64,000 bases of DNA from Magnetospirillum sp. SS-4 (GCF_902729425.1 NZ_CACVCH010000052.1:16016-80015), one strand, 5' to 3'; shown: positions 35,586-45,157, numbered from the stretch's first letter. Translations and numbers: made by a program. The notes: generated by a model from the letters alone, not told the origin.

Positions 35586-38500
35586 CGAACGCCCCTGTAC
35601 GCCTGGGGCTGATGCCCCCGCTGTCCGGCTTGGTCGACATGTACGGACAAGAGATTGTCTGGGCGGCGACGATCGCTTGCGCGGAGATCAATGAAAACGG
35701 CGGCGTCCTGGGACGACCGTTGGAGTTGGTCATCGAAGACGACGGCAGCCTGCCGCAGACGGCGGTCCCGGCTGCACGGCGACTTGTCGAGCTGCACAAA
35801 TGCAGCGCCATCATCGGCAACCTGCTGTCGAATGCGCGCATCGACGTAGCGGCCAAGGTGGCCGATCCCATGGGCATTCCCTACCTCAACTTCTCTTTCT
35901 ACGAAGGCAGCATTTCGTCGCGCTGGTTCTTTCACTTTGCCGCCCTGCCCAACCAGCAGATCGACAAGATGATCCCGTTCATGGCCGAGCGTTACGGGCT
36001 GAAGATGTTCTTCGCCGGCAACAATTATGAATGGCCGCGAGGTTCGATCGATGCTTGTAAACGTTCGCTGGCAGCCCTGAACGGCGAGATCGTCGGCGAA
36101 GAATACCTGCCCCTCGGGGTCCGCGCCGAGGAGATCGACGTCTTGCTGGAGCGGGTGGCACGATCCGGTGCCGACGTCTTCGTCCCTTACTTCGCTGGGG
36201 CAGACCAGATCACCCTTCTGTCACGCTTCGCTGAAATGGGCATCAAAGAGCGCATGGCGGTGGTGATGGGACATTTCGACGAAATCATCGCCGGTCGCCT
36301 GTCCCCCAAAGCCCGAGAGGGACTCTATTCCAGCAACACCTACTTCATGTCCGTCGAAACCCCGGAATCGCGGACCTACCTTTCGCGTTTGCACGAATTG
36401 CCGGATGTCTCGGGATTGTGGCCCAGCGGAAACGGCGTGCTGACCAATTTCGGCGAAGGCACCTATGTTTGCGTCAAGGCTTTCGCCGAAGCCGTGCGCG
36501 TGGCTGGCGGCCTGGAGCCTGAGGCGCTTGCGCAAGCACTGGAGACGATGCACGTTTCCAGCCCGCAAGGCTTGGTTTCGATGGATCATTTGACCCACCA
36601 TGCAACGGTCAATTCCTATCTGACCCGTTGCCGGGAAGACGGCACCTTCGAGGTCGTCAAGGCATTCGGCCCGATCCCGCCGGCGATTCCCGAACGGTAT
36701 CGGTCACCTCCCGGAAGACCGCACTTCACCGAATCGCCTTCCAACCCTCAAGTGGCGGCTCGCTTGGCGTCCGAGGCGGCAGACGCCTACCGAAAAATTG
36801 GAACGGCGAAGCAGATCCTGGCGTTTGCCGATATGGCGATCCTGGCAACCGACCAAAACGGTTTCATCACGGACGCCAATCGCGCCGTATGCGAGTTGTT
36901 TGGGTATGCCGAGGACGAGTTGATCGGCTTGTCGGTCAATCTTTTGGTTCCCCCGCACATCCGCAGCATTCATCAAGAACATCTGGCCCGTTTCCTTGCA
37001 AGCGACGAAACCGAGCGGCGAATGGGCCAACGGGGAGAAATCACCGGCTACCGCAAGGACGGAACCTTCTTCCCCCTGGAAGCGTCCATCGCCAAGTTCC
37101 ACAGCGACGGAACCTGGGTGTTGGTCACCACCATGCGCGACCTCACGGCGGTGAAGGAAGCAGAGGCGGAACTGACCCGCCGTGCCACACACGACGCCCT
37201 TACAGGCCTTCCCAATCGTGCACTGATCCACGAGCGCCTCGAAAAGGCCCTGCATCGCTCGAAGACGCGCGGCGACAACATTGCGCTGCTGTTCATTGAC
37301 TTGGACGGGTTCAAGGCGGTCAACGACAAATTCGGCCACGAAGCCGGAGACCAATTGCTCAAGGAAATTTCCCAGCGCTTCATCCATGTGGTGCGCCCGG
37401 GCGACACTGTCGGCCGACTGGCCGGCGACGAATTTGTGATCCTGTGCGAACATGTGGACTCACCGTCCATGCTGTCGTCCTTGGCGGAAAGACTACTCGC
37501 TGCCGCCAAGAAACCGGTCCTCTATGGGGCGGACAAGATGTTCGTCACCGCCAGCATCGGCATTGCTGCCGGACACGGATCGACCCACGCCGCCGACGAC
37601 CTGATCCGCGCGGCCGACACCGCGATGTATTCCGTCAAGGAATCGGGACGTGCGGGATGGCGCTTCTTCAATGAAGGCCTCCAGGACGAAGCCCAACGTC
37701 GTTTGTCCATTTCGATCGGTTTGCGTTCAGCCCTCGAAAAGGGCGAGTTCCATACCGTGTTCCAACCCATCGTGGACACGCGGTCGTCGGTGGTGGTTGG
37801 CGCCGAGTTGCTGCTGAGGTGGCGTTCGACCGACGGCGAGATTTCTCCGGCCGTTTTCATCCCTGTCGCCGAAATGAACGGCTCCATTATCGACATCGGC
37901 TATTGGACCTTCGAGGAAGCTTGCCGCACCGAGCGCCGATGGCACGCACAGGCGGGCGACGACGCGCCTTATGTCTCGTTCAACATGTCGACGCGCCAGA
38001 TGGCGGACCCGAAGCTTGTGGAGCGTTTCACCTCGATCATCGAGGAAACCGGGGCAGATCCCCGCCGCCTGCTGCTGGAGATCACCGAAACCTCCCTTAT
38101 GGCCGATACCAACGCCAACCGCGAAATCATCGACAAGATGGCTGCGCTGGGGATGCGCATTGCTGTCGACGATTTCGGCACCGGCTATTCGTCGCTGTCG
38201 CAATTGCTGCGACTGAACGTCGATGTCCTCAAGATCGACAAGGAATTCATTCAAGGCATCGACACCGATCCTGATAGCGGTACCATTGTCTCGGCGCTGT
38301 GCCGAATGTCGAAATCCCTGAAGCTCAGCCTTGTCGCCGAAGGCGTGGAAACGCAAGACCAAAGGAACGCCTTGCGCGCCCTCGGCTGCGACTGCATCCA
38401 GGGTTTTCTGTTCCATCGCCCCATGCCTTCTGACGAATTGCTGGCTGTGGCGGCAAATTCCCGTCGCGCCAAGGAACTAGACAAAACCAATCTTCACTTT

Positions 38501-38896
38501 CTTGTCTATGCCAGCCGCCCAGCCATGGACGTGACACCGTCCCTCATCGATTCCATCGTCACCGAAGCGCGGGCTTTTAACCAATTGAACGGGATTACCG
38601 GCCACCTCATCCATTTCGACGGCACCTTCGTGCAGTATTTGGAAGGAGGCGAGGCAGACATCCGGCGCCTATACGCCATGATCCGCAAGGACCCTCGGCA
38701 TAGGGATGTGACGCTGGTGAGCGAAGGAAGGCTGGTCAGGCGCTTGTTCGCAGGCTGGACGATGGGTGTCAGGAGTCTTGACGCTACATCTTTCGCGGAT
38801 CCCCCTGATGGCGTGATGTCGTTGTTCCAAGCCCTCGTCTCGTCGCCGATTGCGTGCCGTTCCTTGTTTGAAGCCATCGCGATGGAGACGCGCTAA
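35582..38896 (+). CDS. five-domain sensor: amide/branched-chain-binding-like, PAS, GGDEF, EAL, BLUF
   Basis: The 1104-residue protein starts with a periplasmic-binding-protein fold of the AmiC/UrtA type (about 1-385). It has no signal peptide, so it should act in the cytoplasm. Next are PAS (about 405-515), GGDEF (AGDEF near 615, I-site RPGD before it) and EAL (ELLLRW near 742, DDFGTGYSS, KIDKEF, EGVET). The C-terminal domain is BLUF (about 968-1063). The BLUF residues are all present at AppA spacing: Tyr976, Asn1000, Gln1018, Trp1059, Met1061. It could therefore bind FAD and couple blue light, a small ligand and c-di-GMP turnover. The start overlaps the upstream stop (ATGA), implying coupling to the REC-REC-GGDEF protein. 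Confidence 0.92.
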   Translation: MTNAPVRLGLMPPLSGLVDMYGQEIVWAATIACAEINENGGVLGRPLELVIEDDGSLPQTAVPAARRLVELHKCSAIIGNLLSNARIDVAAKVADPMGIPYLNFSFYEGSISSRWFFHFAALPNQQIDKMIPFMAERYGLKMFFAGNNYEWPRGSIDACKRSLAALNGEIVGEEYLPLGVRAEEIDVLLERVARSGADVFVPYFAGADQITLLSRFAEMGIKERMAVVMGHFDEIIAGRLSPKAREGLYSSNTYFMSVETPESRTYLSRLHELPDVSGLWPSGNGVLTNFGEGTYVCVKAFAEAVRVAGGLEPEALAQALETMHVSSPQGLVSMDHLTHHATVNSYLTRCREDGTFEVVKAFGPIPPAIPERYRSPPGRPHFTESPSNPQVAARLASEAADAYRKIGTAKQILAFADMAILATDQNGFITDANRAVCELFGYAEDELIGLSVNLLVPPHIRSIHQEHLARFLASDETERRMGQRGEITGYRKDGTFFPLEASIAKFHSDGTWVLVTTMRDLTAVKEAEAELTRRATHDALTGLPNRALIHERLEKALHRSKTRGDNIALLFIDLDGFKAVNDKFGHEAGDQLLKEISQRFIHVVRPGDTVGRLAGDEFVILCEHVDSPSMLSSLAERLLAAAKKPVLYGADKMFVTASIGIAAGHGSTHAADDLIRAADTAMYSVKESGRAGWRFFNEGLQDEAQRRLSISIGLRSALEKGEFHTVFQPIVDTRSSVVVGAELLLRWRSTDGEISPAVFIPVAEMNGSIIDIGYWTFEEACRTERRWHAQAGDDAPYVSFNMSTRQMADPKLVERFTSIIEETGADPRRLLLEITETSLMADTNANREIIDKMAALGMRIAVDDFGTGYSSLSQLLRLNVDVLKIDKEFIQGIDTDPDSGTIVSALCRMSKSLKLSLVAEGVETQDQRNALRALGCDCIQGFLFHRPMPSDELLAVAANSRRAKELDKTNLHFLVYASRPAMDVTPSLIDSIVTEARAFNQLNGITGHLIHFDGTFVQYLEGGEADIRRLYAMIRKDPRHRDVTLVSEGRLVRRLFAGWTMGVRSLDATSFADPPDGVMSLFQALVSSPIACRSLFEAIAMETR

Positions 38897-38963
38897 TTTC
38901 TTCCCCGCCGCCCGCCGTGGCCGAGGGGTGTTTTCTGAAACCGACAACAGTGGGGATTGGCAA

Positions 38964-41576
38964 ATGGCCGGTATCGTTCGCATCGAGATCACCCAAGGTG
39001 TCTATTGGGTGGAAGTCCCCCAAGCTGACCTGCGGCTTCTGTGCGGCTGTCCGGCGGACGCGGTCAAGCACATGATGCGCCGCGGCCTGATCCGCCCCAC
39101 CGAAATTGGCGGGGTCCGCTGCGAAACCGGTCCCAACGCAATCCTGCTGTCCGACGTGATGGTCCAGAACGGAGCTTTTTCGAATCTGGCAGAGTTCCCT
39201 GTCCTTCAGATGTTCTATCGCCAGGGGATGTTGTTGCCCAACCATCCCGGCAATACCGGGATGCGCCCCATCCTGGTCGGCCGTCGGGATCAGGTTCAGG
39301 CGCAGATGCAGTACATCTATCGCGGCAATTACGGCCTCATCTCACGCGAGGAACTGACCGAAGCCGGGATCACGTCCGATGACGCCGAATGGATGATGCG
39401 GTTGAAGCTTCGGTTCGCCTTCGGACGAATTCAGCATCCCAGTGCGCTGATCGAAGGGCTGGCGCTGGATGACGACCCGGTCGAGATCCGCGGCGTCACC
39501 CTGCGACGGACGGGCATCAACATCTTCGAGATTTCACATGACGGCGAGACGGTGACCGTCGATCTGAATCTGCCGCACGGCATCGAATACGAATGCCCGT
39601 TTCCTTTGGGCGCGTTCCAGTTCCGCCGCGATTATTTCGCCGTGGTTCATTCCGGGGAAGGCGACGGCTGGGATATCCGCCGCCCCAGCATGGGATCCGT
39701 GCTGGTCTTCCAGGGCCGCATCTACCTGATCGACGCAGGCCCCAATCTTGGACACACCCTCGGTGCTCTGGGCATCGGCATCAACGAGGTGGAAGGCGTC
39801 TTCCAGACCCACGCCCACGACGACCATTTCGCCGGTCTGACCACCCTCATGCAGGCCGACCGGAAGATCAAGTTCCTGGCCGTCCCCATGGTCCGGGCGA
39901 CGGTGGCCAAGAAGCTGTCGGCCCTGCTGTCCATCGAGGAGACCGACTTCGAGGACTTCTTCGACGTGGTGGATCTTGAAATGGGGGCATGGAACGGGGT
40001 CGGCGGCCTGGACGTGAAGCCCATCTTTTCTCCCCACCCGGTGGAAACGACGATCTTCGAGTTTCGGGCGATGGCCGCGGACGGCTATCGGACCTACGCC
40101 CATTTCGCCGACATCGTCGGACTGGGCATCCTGAAAGGCATGGTCACAGACGATTCCGAAAAGCCCGGTCTCAGCCAAGTCATGTTCGACGAGGTGGCCG
40201 AGGCCTATCTCGCCCCCGCGGACGTCAAGAAGGTGGATATCGGCGGCGGAATGATCCATGGCAACGCGTTGGATTTCGCAGCCGATACGTCGCGGAAGAT
40301 TATTTTGGCCCATACTGCGCTGCCGTTGAATCCCGAACAGCGGCGGATCGGATCGGGCGCCTCGTTCGGAAGCGCCGATGTGCTGATCGGCAGCCACCGC
40401 GATTTCCTCGGGCGTGCGGCCTACCACTTCCTGCACGACTACTTCCCCGGCGTCGATGGAGACGACCTCGGTGCGCTGCTGAACGGTCCGGTTCGGACAT
40501 TCAATCCGGAAACTATCCTTCAGAAGGTGGGGGAAATCCCCGATAACATCCATCTTCTTCTGACGGGACAGGTCGAGGTGCTGGCTGAAGATTCCGACTT
40601 TCGCGCGGTGCTGTCCGCCGGTGCCCTTCTGGGTGAGATGACCGGACTGCACGGACTGCCGTCGGCCGAGACTGTTCGGGCGATGAGCTTCGTGCAGGTG
40701 CTGGAAATCCCGTGTGAACTCTATGCGACCTTCGTCCGCCGCCATGAATTGTTCGGCACCATCTCCGCCCTGATGGAACGAAGGGAGTTCCTGTCCCGGC
40801 AACCATTATTGGCGGCGGTGGTATCAACCGGCACCCTCAATGCCATCGCAGGCACCATGACAGTGCGGGAGCATCCCGAGGGCGCGCTGCTGGACACCCG
40901 CGAGCGCATGATCGGCCTGATCGAGAACGGGAAATTCTCGCGCATGGTCGGAACCTCGGTGATCGAGGAATTGGGGCCGGGCGATTTCTTCGGCGAGGAG
41001 TACGCCGTATTCGACACTCCTGGAATCGCAACCTTGACGGCGACCGCCCCCTGCCGCGTTCACATGGTTCCGGCTCGCCTGCTGGGCAGCATCCCCAACG
41101 TCCGTTGGAAACTTTTCGAAAGTTTTCAACGCCGCAGCAATCTTGTCGCCGCCATGGGTGCCGAGGACAGGACCCTGCTGGCGTGGCGCCCTGAATACAG
41201 CGTCAACATCCAACGCATCGATACGCAGCACAAACGCCTATTCGCCACCGCCAATGCTCTTCTCGATTCCATCGAAAGCGGACAGGGTCGCGCGGAGGTG
41301 ATCCAATCGCTTGAGTTTCTTCTCGACTACACCCAGTACCATTTCCAGGAGGAAGAGGAGTTGCTCGCCCATTACGGCTATGTGCATCACGGCGAACATC
41401 AGGGGCGTCACAAGGCTCTGATCGATCAGGTGCGGGACATGGCGGACAGGGTGATGGGAGCAGAAGGTGTGGATGCGCCGGAACTGCTTGAATTCCTGCA
41501 TGGGTGGATCGTCAATCACATCCTCGTCGAGGATCGGAAATATGCGATTTTCCTTAATGAAAGAGGGGTCTTCTGA
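38964..41576 (+). CDS. metallo-beta-lactamase-fold / double cNMP-binding / hemerythrin fusion
   Basis: The 870-residue protein has an N-terminal region I do not recognise (about 1-230), then a metallo-beta-lactamase fold with HAHDDH near 282-287. Two degenerate cyclic-nucleotide-binding-like domains follow (about 525-625 and 640-720; GALLGEM, GDFFGEE). A bacteriohemerythrin domain ends the chain (about 740-870) with the full di-iron ligand set: QHK, HFQEEE, HQGRH, HILVED. It probably senses O2 or NO at a di-iron site. Whether the MBL part is an enzyme (for example a hydrolase) is unknown. ATG 38964 follows GGGGA, 67 bp after the BLUF protein gene, so it is likely the last gene of the cluster. 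Confidence 0.88.
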   Translation: MAGIVRIEITQGVYWVEVPQADLRLLCGCPADAVKHMMRRGLIRPTEIGGVRCETGPNAILLSDVMVQNGAFSNLAEFPVLQMFYRQGMLLPNHPGNTGMRPILVGRRDQVQAQMQYIYRGNYGLISREELTEAGITSDDAEWMMRLKLRFAFGRIQHPSALIEGLALDDDPVEIRGVTLRRTGINIFEISHDGETVTVDLNLPHGIEYECPFPLGAFQFRRDYFAVVHSGEGDGWDIRRPSMGSVLVFQGRIYLIDAGPNLGHTLGALGIGINEVEGVFQTHAHDDHFAGLTTLMQADRKIKFLAVPMVRATVAKKLSALLSIEETDFEDFFDVVDLEMGAWNGVGGLDVKPIFSPHPVETTIFEFRAMAADGYRTYAHFADIVGLGILKGMVTDDSEKPGLSQVMFDEVAEAYLAPADVKKVDIGGGMIHGNALDFAADTSRKIILAHTALPLNPEQRRIGSGASFGSADVLIGSHRDFLGRAAYHFLHDYFPGVDGDDLGALLNGPVRTFNPETILQKVGEIPDNIHLLLTGQVEVLAEDSDFRAVLSAGALLGEMTGLHGLPSAETVRAMSFVQVLEIPCELYATFVRRHELFGTISALMERREFLSRQPLLAAVVSTGTLNAIAGTMTVREHPEGALLDTRERMIGLIENGKFSRMVGTSVIEELGPGDFFGEEYAVFDTPGIATLTATAPCRVHMVPARLLGSIPNVRWKLFESFQRRSNLVAAMGAEDRTLLAWRPEYSVNIQRIDTQHKRLFATANALLDSIESGQGRAEVIQSLEFLLDYTQYHFQEEEELLAHYGYVHHGEHQGRHKALIDQVRDMADRVMGAEGVDAPELLEFLHGWIVNHILVEDRKYAIFLNERGVF

Positions 41577-41667
41577 GTTTTTTACGCGCGCGCCTATCCT
41601 TGACCTTGATTGCATAGGATCATCGCCCGACTTTTAAGCCTTCCCCATGCTGCCGAGGACATTGTAA

Positions 41668-42090
41668 TTGGAAAGCCAAGCACATCCGCAAAATTTGGAT
41701 CGCCGCATAAAGGACAAGCACACAGAAAATGTGCGCCACGAGCTTCTTGTCCTGCAGCGGCACCACCTTGCCGCCTTGCACGTGGTCTTGAAGGAGATCG
41801 CCGCGCTGCGGTCGGATGTCGCGACGGTGTCCAAGGCGGTCGCGCTTCTCGGGGAGCGCCTTGAACGCAAGGAGGACGAAGTTCTGGACGAAGTTCGCCG
41901 GGCGGAGGTCAAGGAGGACGAATTGATGGCGGAACTGAAGCAGGTGGAAAGCGGCGAGGCTGCCATCCTCCGCGAGGCTGACAGGTTGGAGGCACTTGTC
42001 CGGTCGCTTGACGTCAGCCTCGGCGCGATCCCCGCGATGCCTCACGATGGTGAGGACGGCAGGGCCTGGACCGACGCGATGGAGCCGTAA
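41668..42090 (+). CDS. coiled-coil hypothetical protein (140 aa)
   Basis: A TTG start at 41668 with GAGGA 9 bases upstream gives a highly charged, alpha-helical protein. It has long heptad-like stretches (VVLKEIAALRSDVATVSKAV, ERLERKEDEVLDEVRRAEV). There is no membrane segment. I do not recognise a function. It is followed by the A/B repeat, as are other genes in this segment. Confidence 0.6.
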   Translation: MESQAHPQNLDRRIKDKHTENVRHELLVLQRHHLAALHVVLKEIAALRSDVATVSKAVALLGERLERKEDEVLDEVRRAEVKEDELMAELKQVESGEAAILREADRLEALVRSLDVSLGAIPAMPHDGEDGRAWTDAMEP

Positions 42091-42455
42091 CGGTCGCGGG
42101 CGGAATCCTTTTCCCTCGCAGCGCATTTTCGGCATTTCCGGCAAGCCCCTCCGTCGCTCGGCCTATATCGCGGCGGTCTCGCGCATTTCGTCGATTTTGG
42201 CGTTTTGGCAAACGGCGATGAAATTCACCGTCCCGAAGCGTCGGTTCCGACAATGGAATGACCTTCCGCCACCTACCAAGTCATATTTCGTTACATTCCC
42301 TTCATCGGCCGAATCGCCATTCCCCTTCCCCCCATTTTCATCATACTTGCGACATAGGTCGCGGTGCGCCCCAAACGCCGCGTGCCTAGGGCGGCGTCCA
42401 TGCCCCCAACCCCAGAGGGCGCCGCCCACCACAATTCTGAATGGGATGGACGGAC
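42091..42455. repeat. gene-free interval carrying A/B interspersed repeat, copy 3
   Basis: The 365-bp gap holds the best A/B pair: A TTTCGGCATTTCCGGCAAG at 42127-42145 and B TCGATTTTGGCGTTTTGGCA at 42191-42210, 45 bp apart. I see no convincing promoter for the following gene. The rest (42215-42440) has no recognised structure. Confidence 0.6.
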
Positions 42456-43637
42456 ATGTCGGACGAATCGTTGAACTGGCCCCAACTGGCCAAATGGCTC
42501 CGGTCCGAGGAGTTTCGCGAGCTTCTGACGCCCGCCGCCCATCCCGAGCATGTCCGGCGCCACCGTGCGAAGATCATCCTTGGCCGCGTCCGGATGCTGG
42601 CGGCCGTCTTCGCCGTCCTCACTCCCGCCTGGATCGTAATCGACTTTCTTGTCTTCCCCTCGCCGGTCTGGAAGCAGATGGCGGCTTTGCGGCTTGCTTC
42701 GACGGTCGTCTTCGTCACGCTGGCTTTCGGAAGAAAGGGCGGCGCGGCGCCCACCTTCGCCTCCGCCTCCGTTCGACTGCTGACGTTCTTGGCCGTCCCG
42801 CCCGTGTTCTATTTGGCTTCGCTTCCGCTTCTTGAGGGGCTGGAAGGCGGCGGCGCGTTGGATGTCGCCCTGCACGCCTACTCCCTGTTGCCGCTGGTCG
42901 TCCTCGCCGGTCTCAGCCTTTTCCCCCTGACCCTGCTGGAAGTCACGGCGGCGTCCATTGCCGTCGCTGGGGTCACGCTGGCGGGAATGGTCATGGGACC
43001 GGGGGCGTCGACGCCCGAGATCGTGAAAGGCCTGTGGCTGGTGGCATTGTTGATCGGGGTTTCGGGGCTGTCCTGCATGGGCCAGCTCGGCTACATGGTG
43101 AACCTTGTGACGCAGGCCAGTCACGACCCGCTCACGGGCGCCTTCACCAGACGGTCGGGCTGCGAGACGCTGGACCTGCATTTCCAGATTGCCTCGCGGG
43201 CGAACCTGCCGCTGACGGTCGCCTTCGCCGACATCGACCACTTCAAGCGCATCAACGACACCTTCGGGCACGACGCGGGCGACAAGGTCCTATGCATGGC
43301 GGCCGCCGCGCTGAAGGATTGCCTGCGCCAGAGCGACCAGCTCGTCCGCTGGGGCGGCGAGGAATTCCTGATGATCCTTCCCAATTCAGAGGCGGACGGC
43401 TTCCGTCAGGTCCTCGCTCGCATCCGCGCCTCGGGTATCGGCAAGACGCCGGACGGCCTGCCGGTTACGGTCAGCGTCGGCGTGGCGGAACGGCGGCTCG
43501 ACCGGTGCGAAAGCTGGCAGGCGTTGATCGACAAGGCCGACCGGCGGATGTACGCGGCCAAGTCCGAGGGGCGGAACAGGTGCCACATGGACGGCGAGGC
43601 GGTCATGTTCGAGAGCGGCTCGCCGGACATCATTTAG
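42456..43637 (+). CDS. membrane-bound diguanylate cyclase
   Basis: The 393-residue protein has about six hydrophobic segments (about 45-210) forming a membrane sensor domain that I do not assign to a named MASE class. A GGDEF domain follows (about 225-385) with GGEEF near 300 and an I-site RQSD five residues before it. It should make c-di-GMP at the inner membrane. The start is ATG 42456 or 42441; the codons between read GWTD. It stands alone, separated from the signalling cluster by the coiled-coil gene and a repeat. Confidence 0.92.
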   Translation: MSDESLNWPQLAKWLRSEEFRELLTPAAHPEHVRRHRAKIILGRVRMLAAVFAVLTPAWIVIDFLVFPSPVWKQMAALRLASTVVFVTLAFGRKGGAAPTFASASVRLLTFLAVPPVFYLASLPLLEGLEGGGALDVALHAYSLLPLVVLAGLSLFPLTLLEVTAASIAVAGVTLAGMVMGPGASTPEIVKGLWLVALLIGVSGLSCMGQLGYMVNLVTQASHDPLTGAFTRRSGCETLDLHFQIASRANLPLTVAFADIDHFKRINDTFGHDAGDKVLCMAAAALKDCLRQSDQLVRWGGEEFLMILPNSEADGFRQVLARIRASGIGKTPDGLPVTVSVGVAERRLDRCESWQALIDKADRRMYAAKSEGRNRCHMDGEAVMFESGSPDII

Positions 43638-43646
43638 CGCCTGTCC

Positions 43647-43668
43647 ACGCCGATTTCCCCCTCGGCGT
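43647..43668. terminator. possible hairpin terminator after the diguanylate cyclase gene
   Basis: The arms ACGCCGA and TCGGCGT flank an 8-base loop 10 bases after the stop. There is no clear run of T after it, so this may be a weak or Rho-assisted terminator. The rest of 43638-43784 shows nothing. Confidence 0.3.
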
Positions 43669-43784
43669 CCGTTATCACCATATTATCGGACGTCAGAATC
43701 GGGGGCCGCGCGGCGGTGGCCCACAATCCCGGATTCCGGCATAAACAATCGTTGCGCCCTTCTCTCCACTTGTCGTTCCAGCCA

Positions 43785-44564
43785 ATGACCAGAATCGCCG
43801 TCTACTCCGACCTGCATCTTGAGTTCATGCCCTGGACGCCGCCGCGGACCGAGGCTGACTTCTGCGTCCTGGCGGGCGACATCTACACCCGGTGCCGTTG
43901 CCTGCCCGGGTCGATGGCCGACGCCCAGACGGCCTTCGGCTGCCCCGTCGTCATGGTGGCTGGCAACCACGAGCATTACGCCGGCAAGATCGATCGGACT
44001 TTGGACAAGATGCGCCCCGTCACCGAAGCCAAGGGCATCCATCTGTTGGAGAACGAGGAGATCGTTCTCTCCGGTTGCCGCGTGCTGGGATGCACGCTGT
44101 GGACGGACTTCAGGCTGTTCGCGGGCGACGACGACGCGCGCATGAGGATGGACGCGACCTTCTGCGCCGACAGGATGACGGACTTCCGCGTCATCAGGGT
44201 CGCACGGGACAAGTACCGGAAATTCCGCCCGAAGGACGCGGGAGGCATCTTCGCCGGTTCGGTCGCGTGGCTCGCCGAGAGTCTTTCCGTCCCGTTCGAC
44301 GGCCCCACGGTGGTGGTGACGCACCATGCCCCGTCGCCGCGCTCGATTCCTGCCAGATACGCCGATAGCAGGCTGTCGGCGGCCTTCGCCTCCGATCTTG
44401 AGCATCTGATCGAGGAGTTCGAGCCGTCCCTGTGGGTCCATGGCCATGTCCACGACAGCTGCGACTACATGGTCGGCCGCACCAGGGTGGTGTACAATCC
44501 TCGCGGCTACGGCCCCGACGAGCTGAACCCGTCGTTCAGGGAAGACTTGGTCGTCGAGGTCTGA
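43785..44564 (+). CDS. metallophosphoesterase (calcineurin-like)
   Basis: The 259-residue protein has the full set of dinuclear-metal motifs: DLHLE near residue 9, GDIY near 31, GNHEHY near 60, HH near 184 (VVTHHAP) and GHVH near 224. It would hydrolyse phosphomonoesters or diesters; the substrate cannot be told from sequence. ATG 43785 is preferred to an upstream ATG at 43716 because the protein family begins with the metal motif within a few residues. It lies in the accessory segment and converges with the next gene. Confidence 0.88.
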   Translation: MTRIAVYSDLHLEFMPWTPPRTEADFCVLAGDIYTRCRCLPGSMADAQTAFGCPVVMVAGNHEHYAGKIDRTLDKMRPVTEAKGIHLLENEEIVLSGCRVLGCTLWTDFRLFAGDDDARMRMDATFCADRMTDFRVIRVARDKYRKFRPKDAGGIFAGSVAWLAESLSVPFDGPTVVVTHHAPSPRSIPARYADSRLSAAFASDLEHLIEEFEPSLWVHGHVHDSCDYMVGRTRVVYNPRGYGPDELNPSFREDLVVEV

Positions 44565-44586
44565 CCGACAAGCACGCCCCTGCCGG

Positions 44587-44976
44587 CTACTTCGACGGCT
44601 TGGTCTGAAGGCCGAGGACGTAAAGGTCCGCGCTACGCTGGATCGGCGCGCCGTAATATCGCCTGCCGACGGGAACGGCTCCCCTCTTGAGGACATGGTC
44701 CCGCTTCCGCATGCCGCTGGCGGTGACCAACACGATGCACATGGTCGCCAAGGTTTTGACCTTGCCTTCGCCCTCGGCGCCATTCCAGTCAAAGGGCTTC
44801 CCTTCGAGACCGGCGAGGACCTCGCCCAGCACGTCCATCCTCTTTCTGATGGCATCGATGGCGGGTCCGTTGATGCGAACCGCCTTTGGCCTTGGGGAAA
44901 TCGGACTGTCCGTCGGCGTCGTGGTCAAAGTGGTTTCAGGCACGTCATCGATGAAGGATGGCAAACAATCGGTCAT
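44587..44976 (-). CDS. hypothetical protein (129 aa)
   Basis: This reverse-strand frame ends 22 bp from the metallophosphoesterase stop (convergent). ATG 44976 has GGAG 6 bases upstream; ATG 44988 is possible. The N-terminal 40 residues are Thr/Pro-rich. The rest (AIRKRMDVLGEVLAGLEGKPF, VKTLATMCIVLVTASGMRKRD) looks folded. No family recognised. Confidence 0.55.
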   Translation of the reverse strand: MTDCLPSFIDDVPETTLTTTPTDSPISPRPKAVRINGPAIDAIRKRMDVLGEVLAGLEGKPFDWNGAEGEGKVKTLATMCIVLVTASGMRKRDHVLKRGAVPVGRRYYGAPIQRSADLYVLGLQTKPSK

Positions 44977-45087
44977 TATCGGCTCCATGGTTGATCCACA
45001 TCAACCATAGCGCGCCGATCTGCAGAATTCCGGTCCCTCGCGCAGAAACGACGTCGCCCAGCCGCCGCCACTGAGGGGCGAGTCCTG

Positions 45088-45119
45088 CCAATTCGCCTTG
45101 TCGCCAAATTTGTCATATA
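45088..45119 (-). promoter_or_regulatory. shared upstream motif, copy 1
   Basis: On the reverse strand this reads TTTGGCGACAAG, two or three bases, then AATTGGC-GGAC. A near-identical motif is at 45852-45883. Each copy lies roughly 100-130 bp upstream of a reverse-strand hypothetical gene (starts 44976 and 45724). A promoter or operator is plausible. Confidence 0.4.
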
Positions 45120-45157
45120 TGAAAGCCGCCTCGTCGAGCCGACGACGGCTCCCAGCA

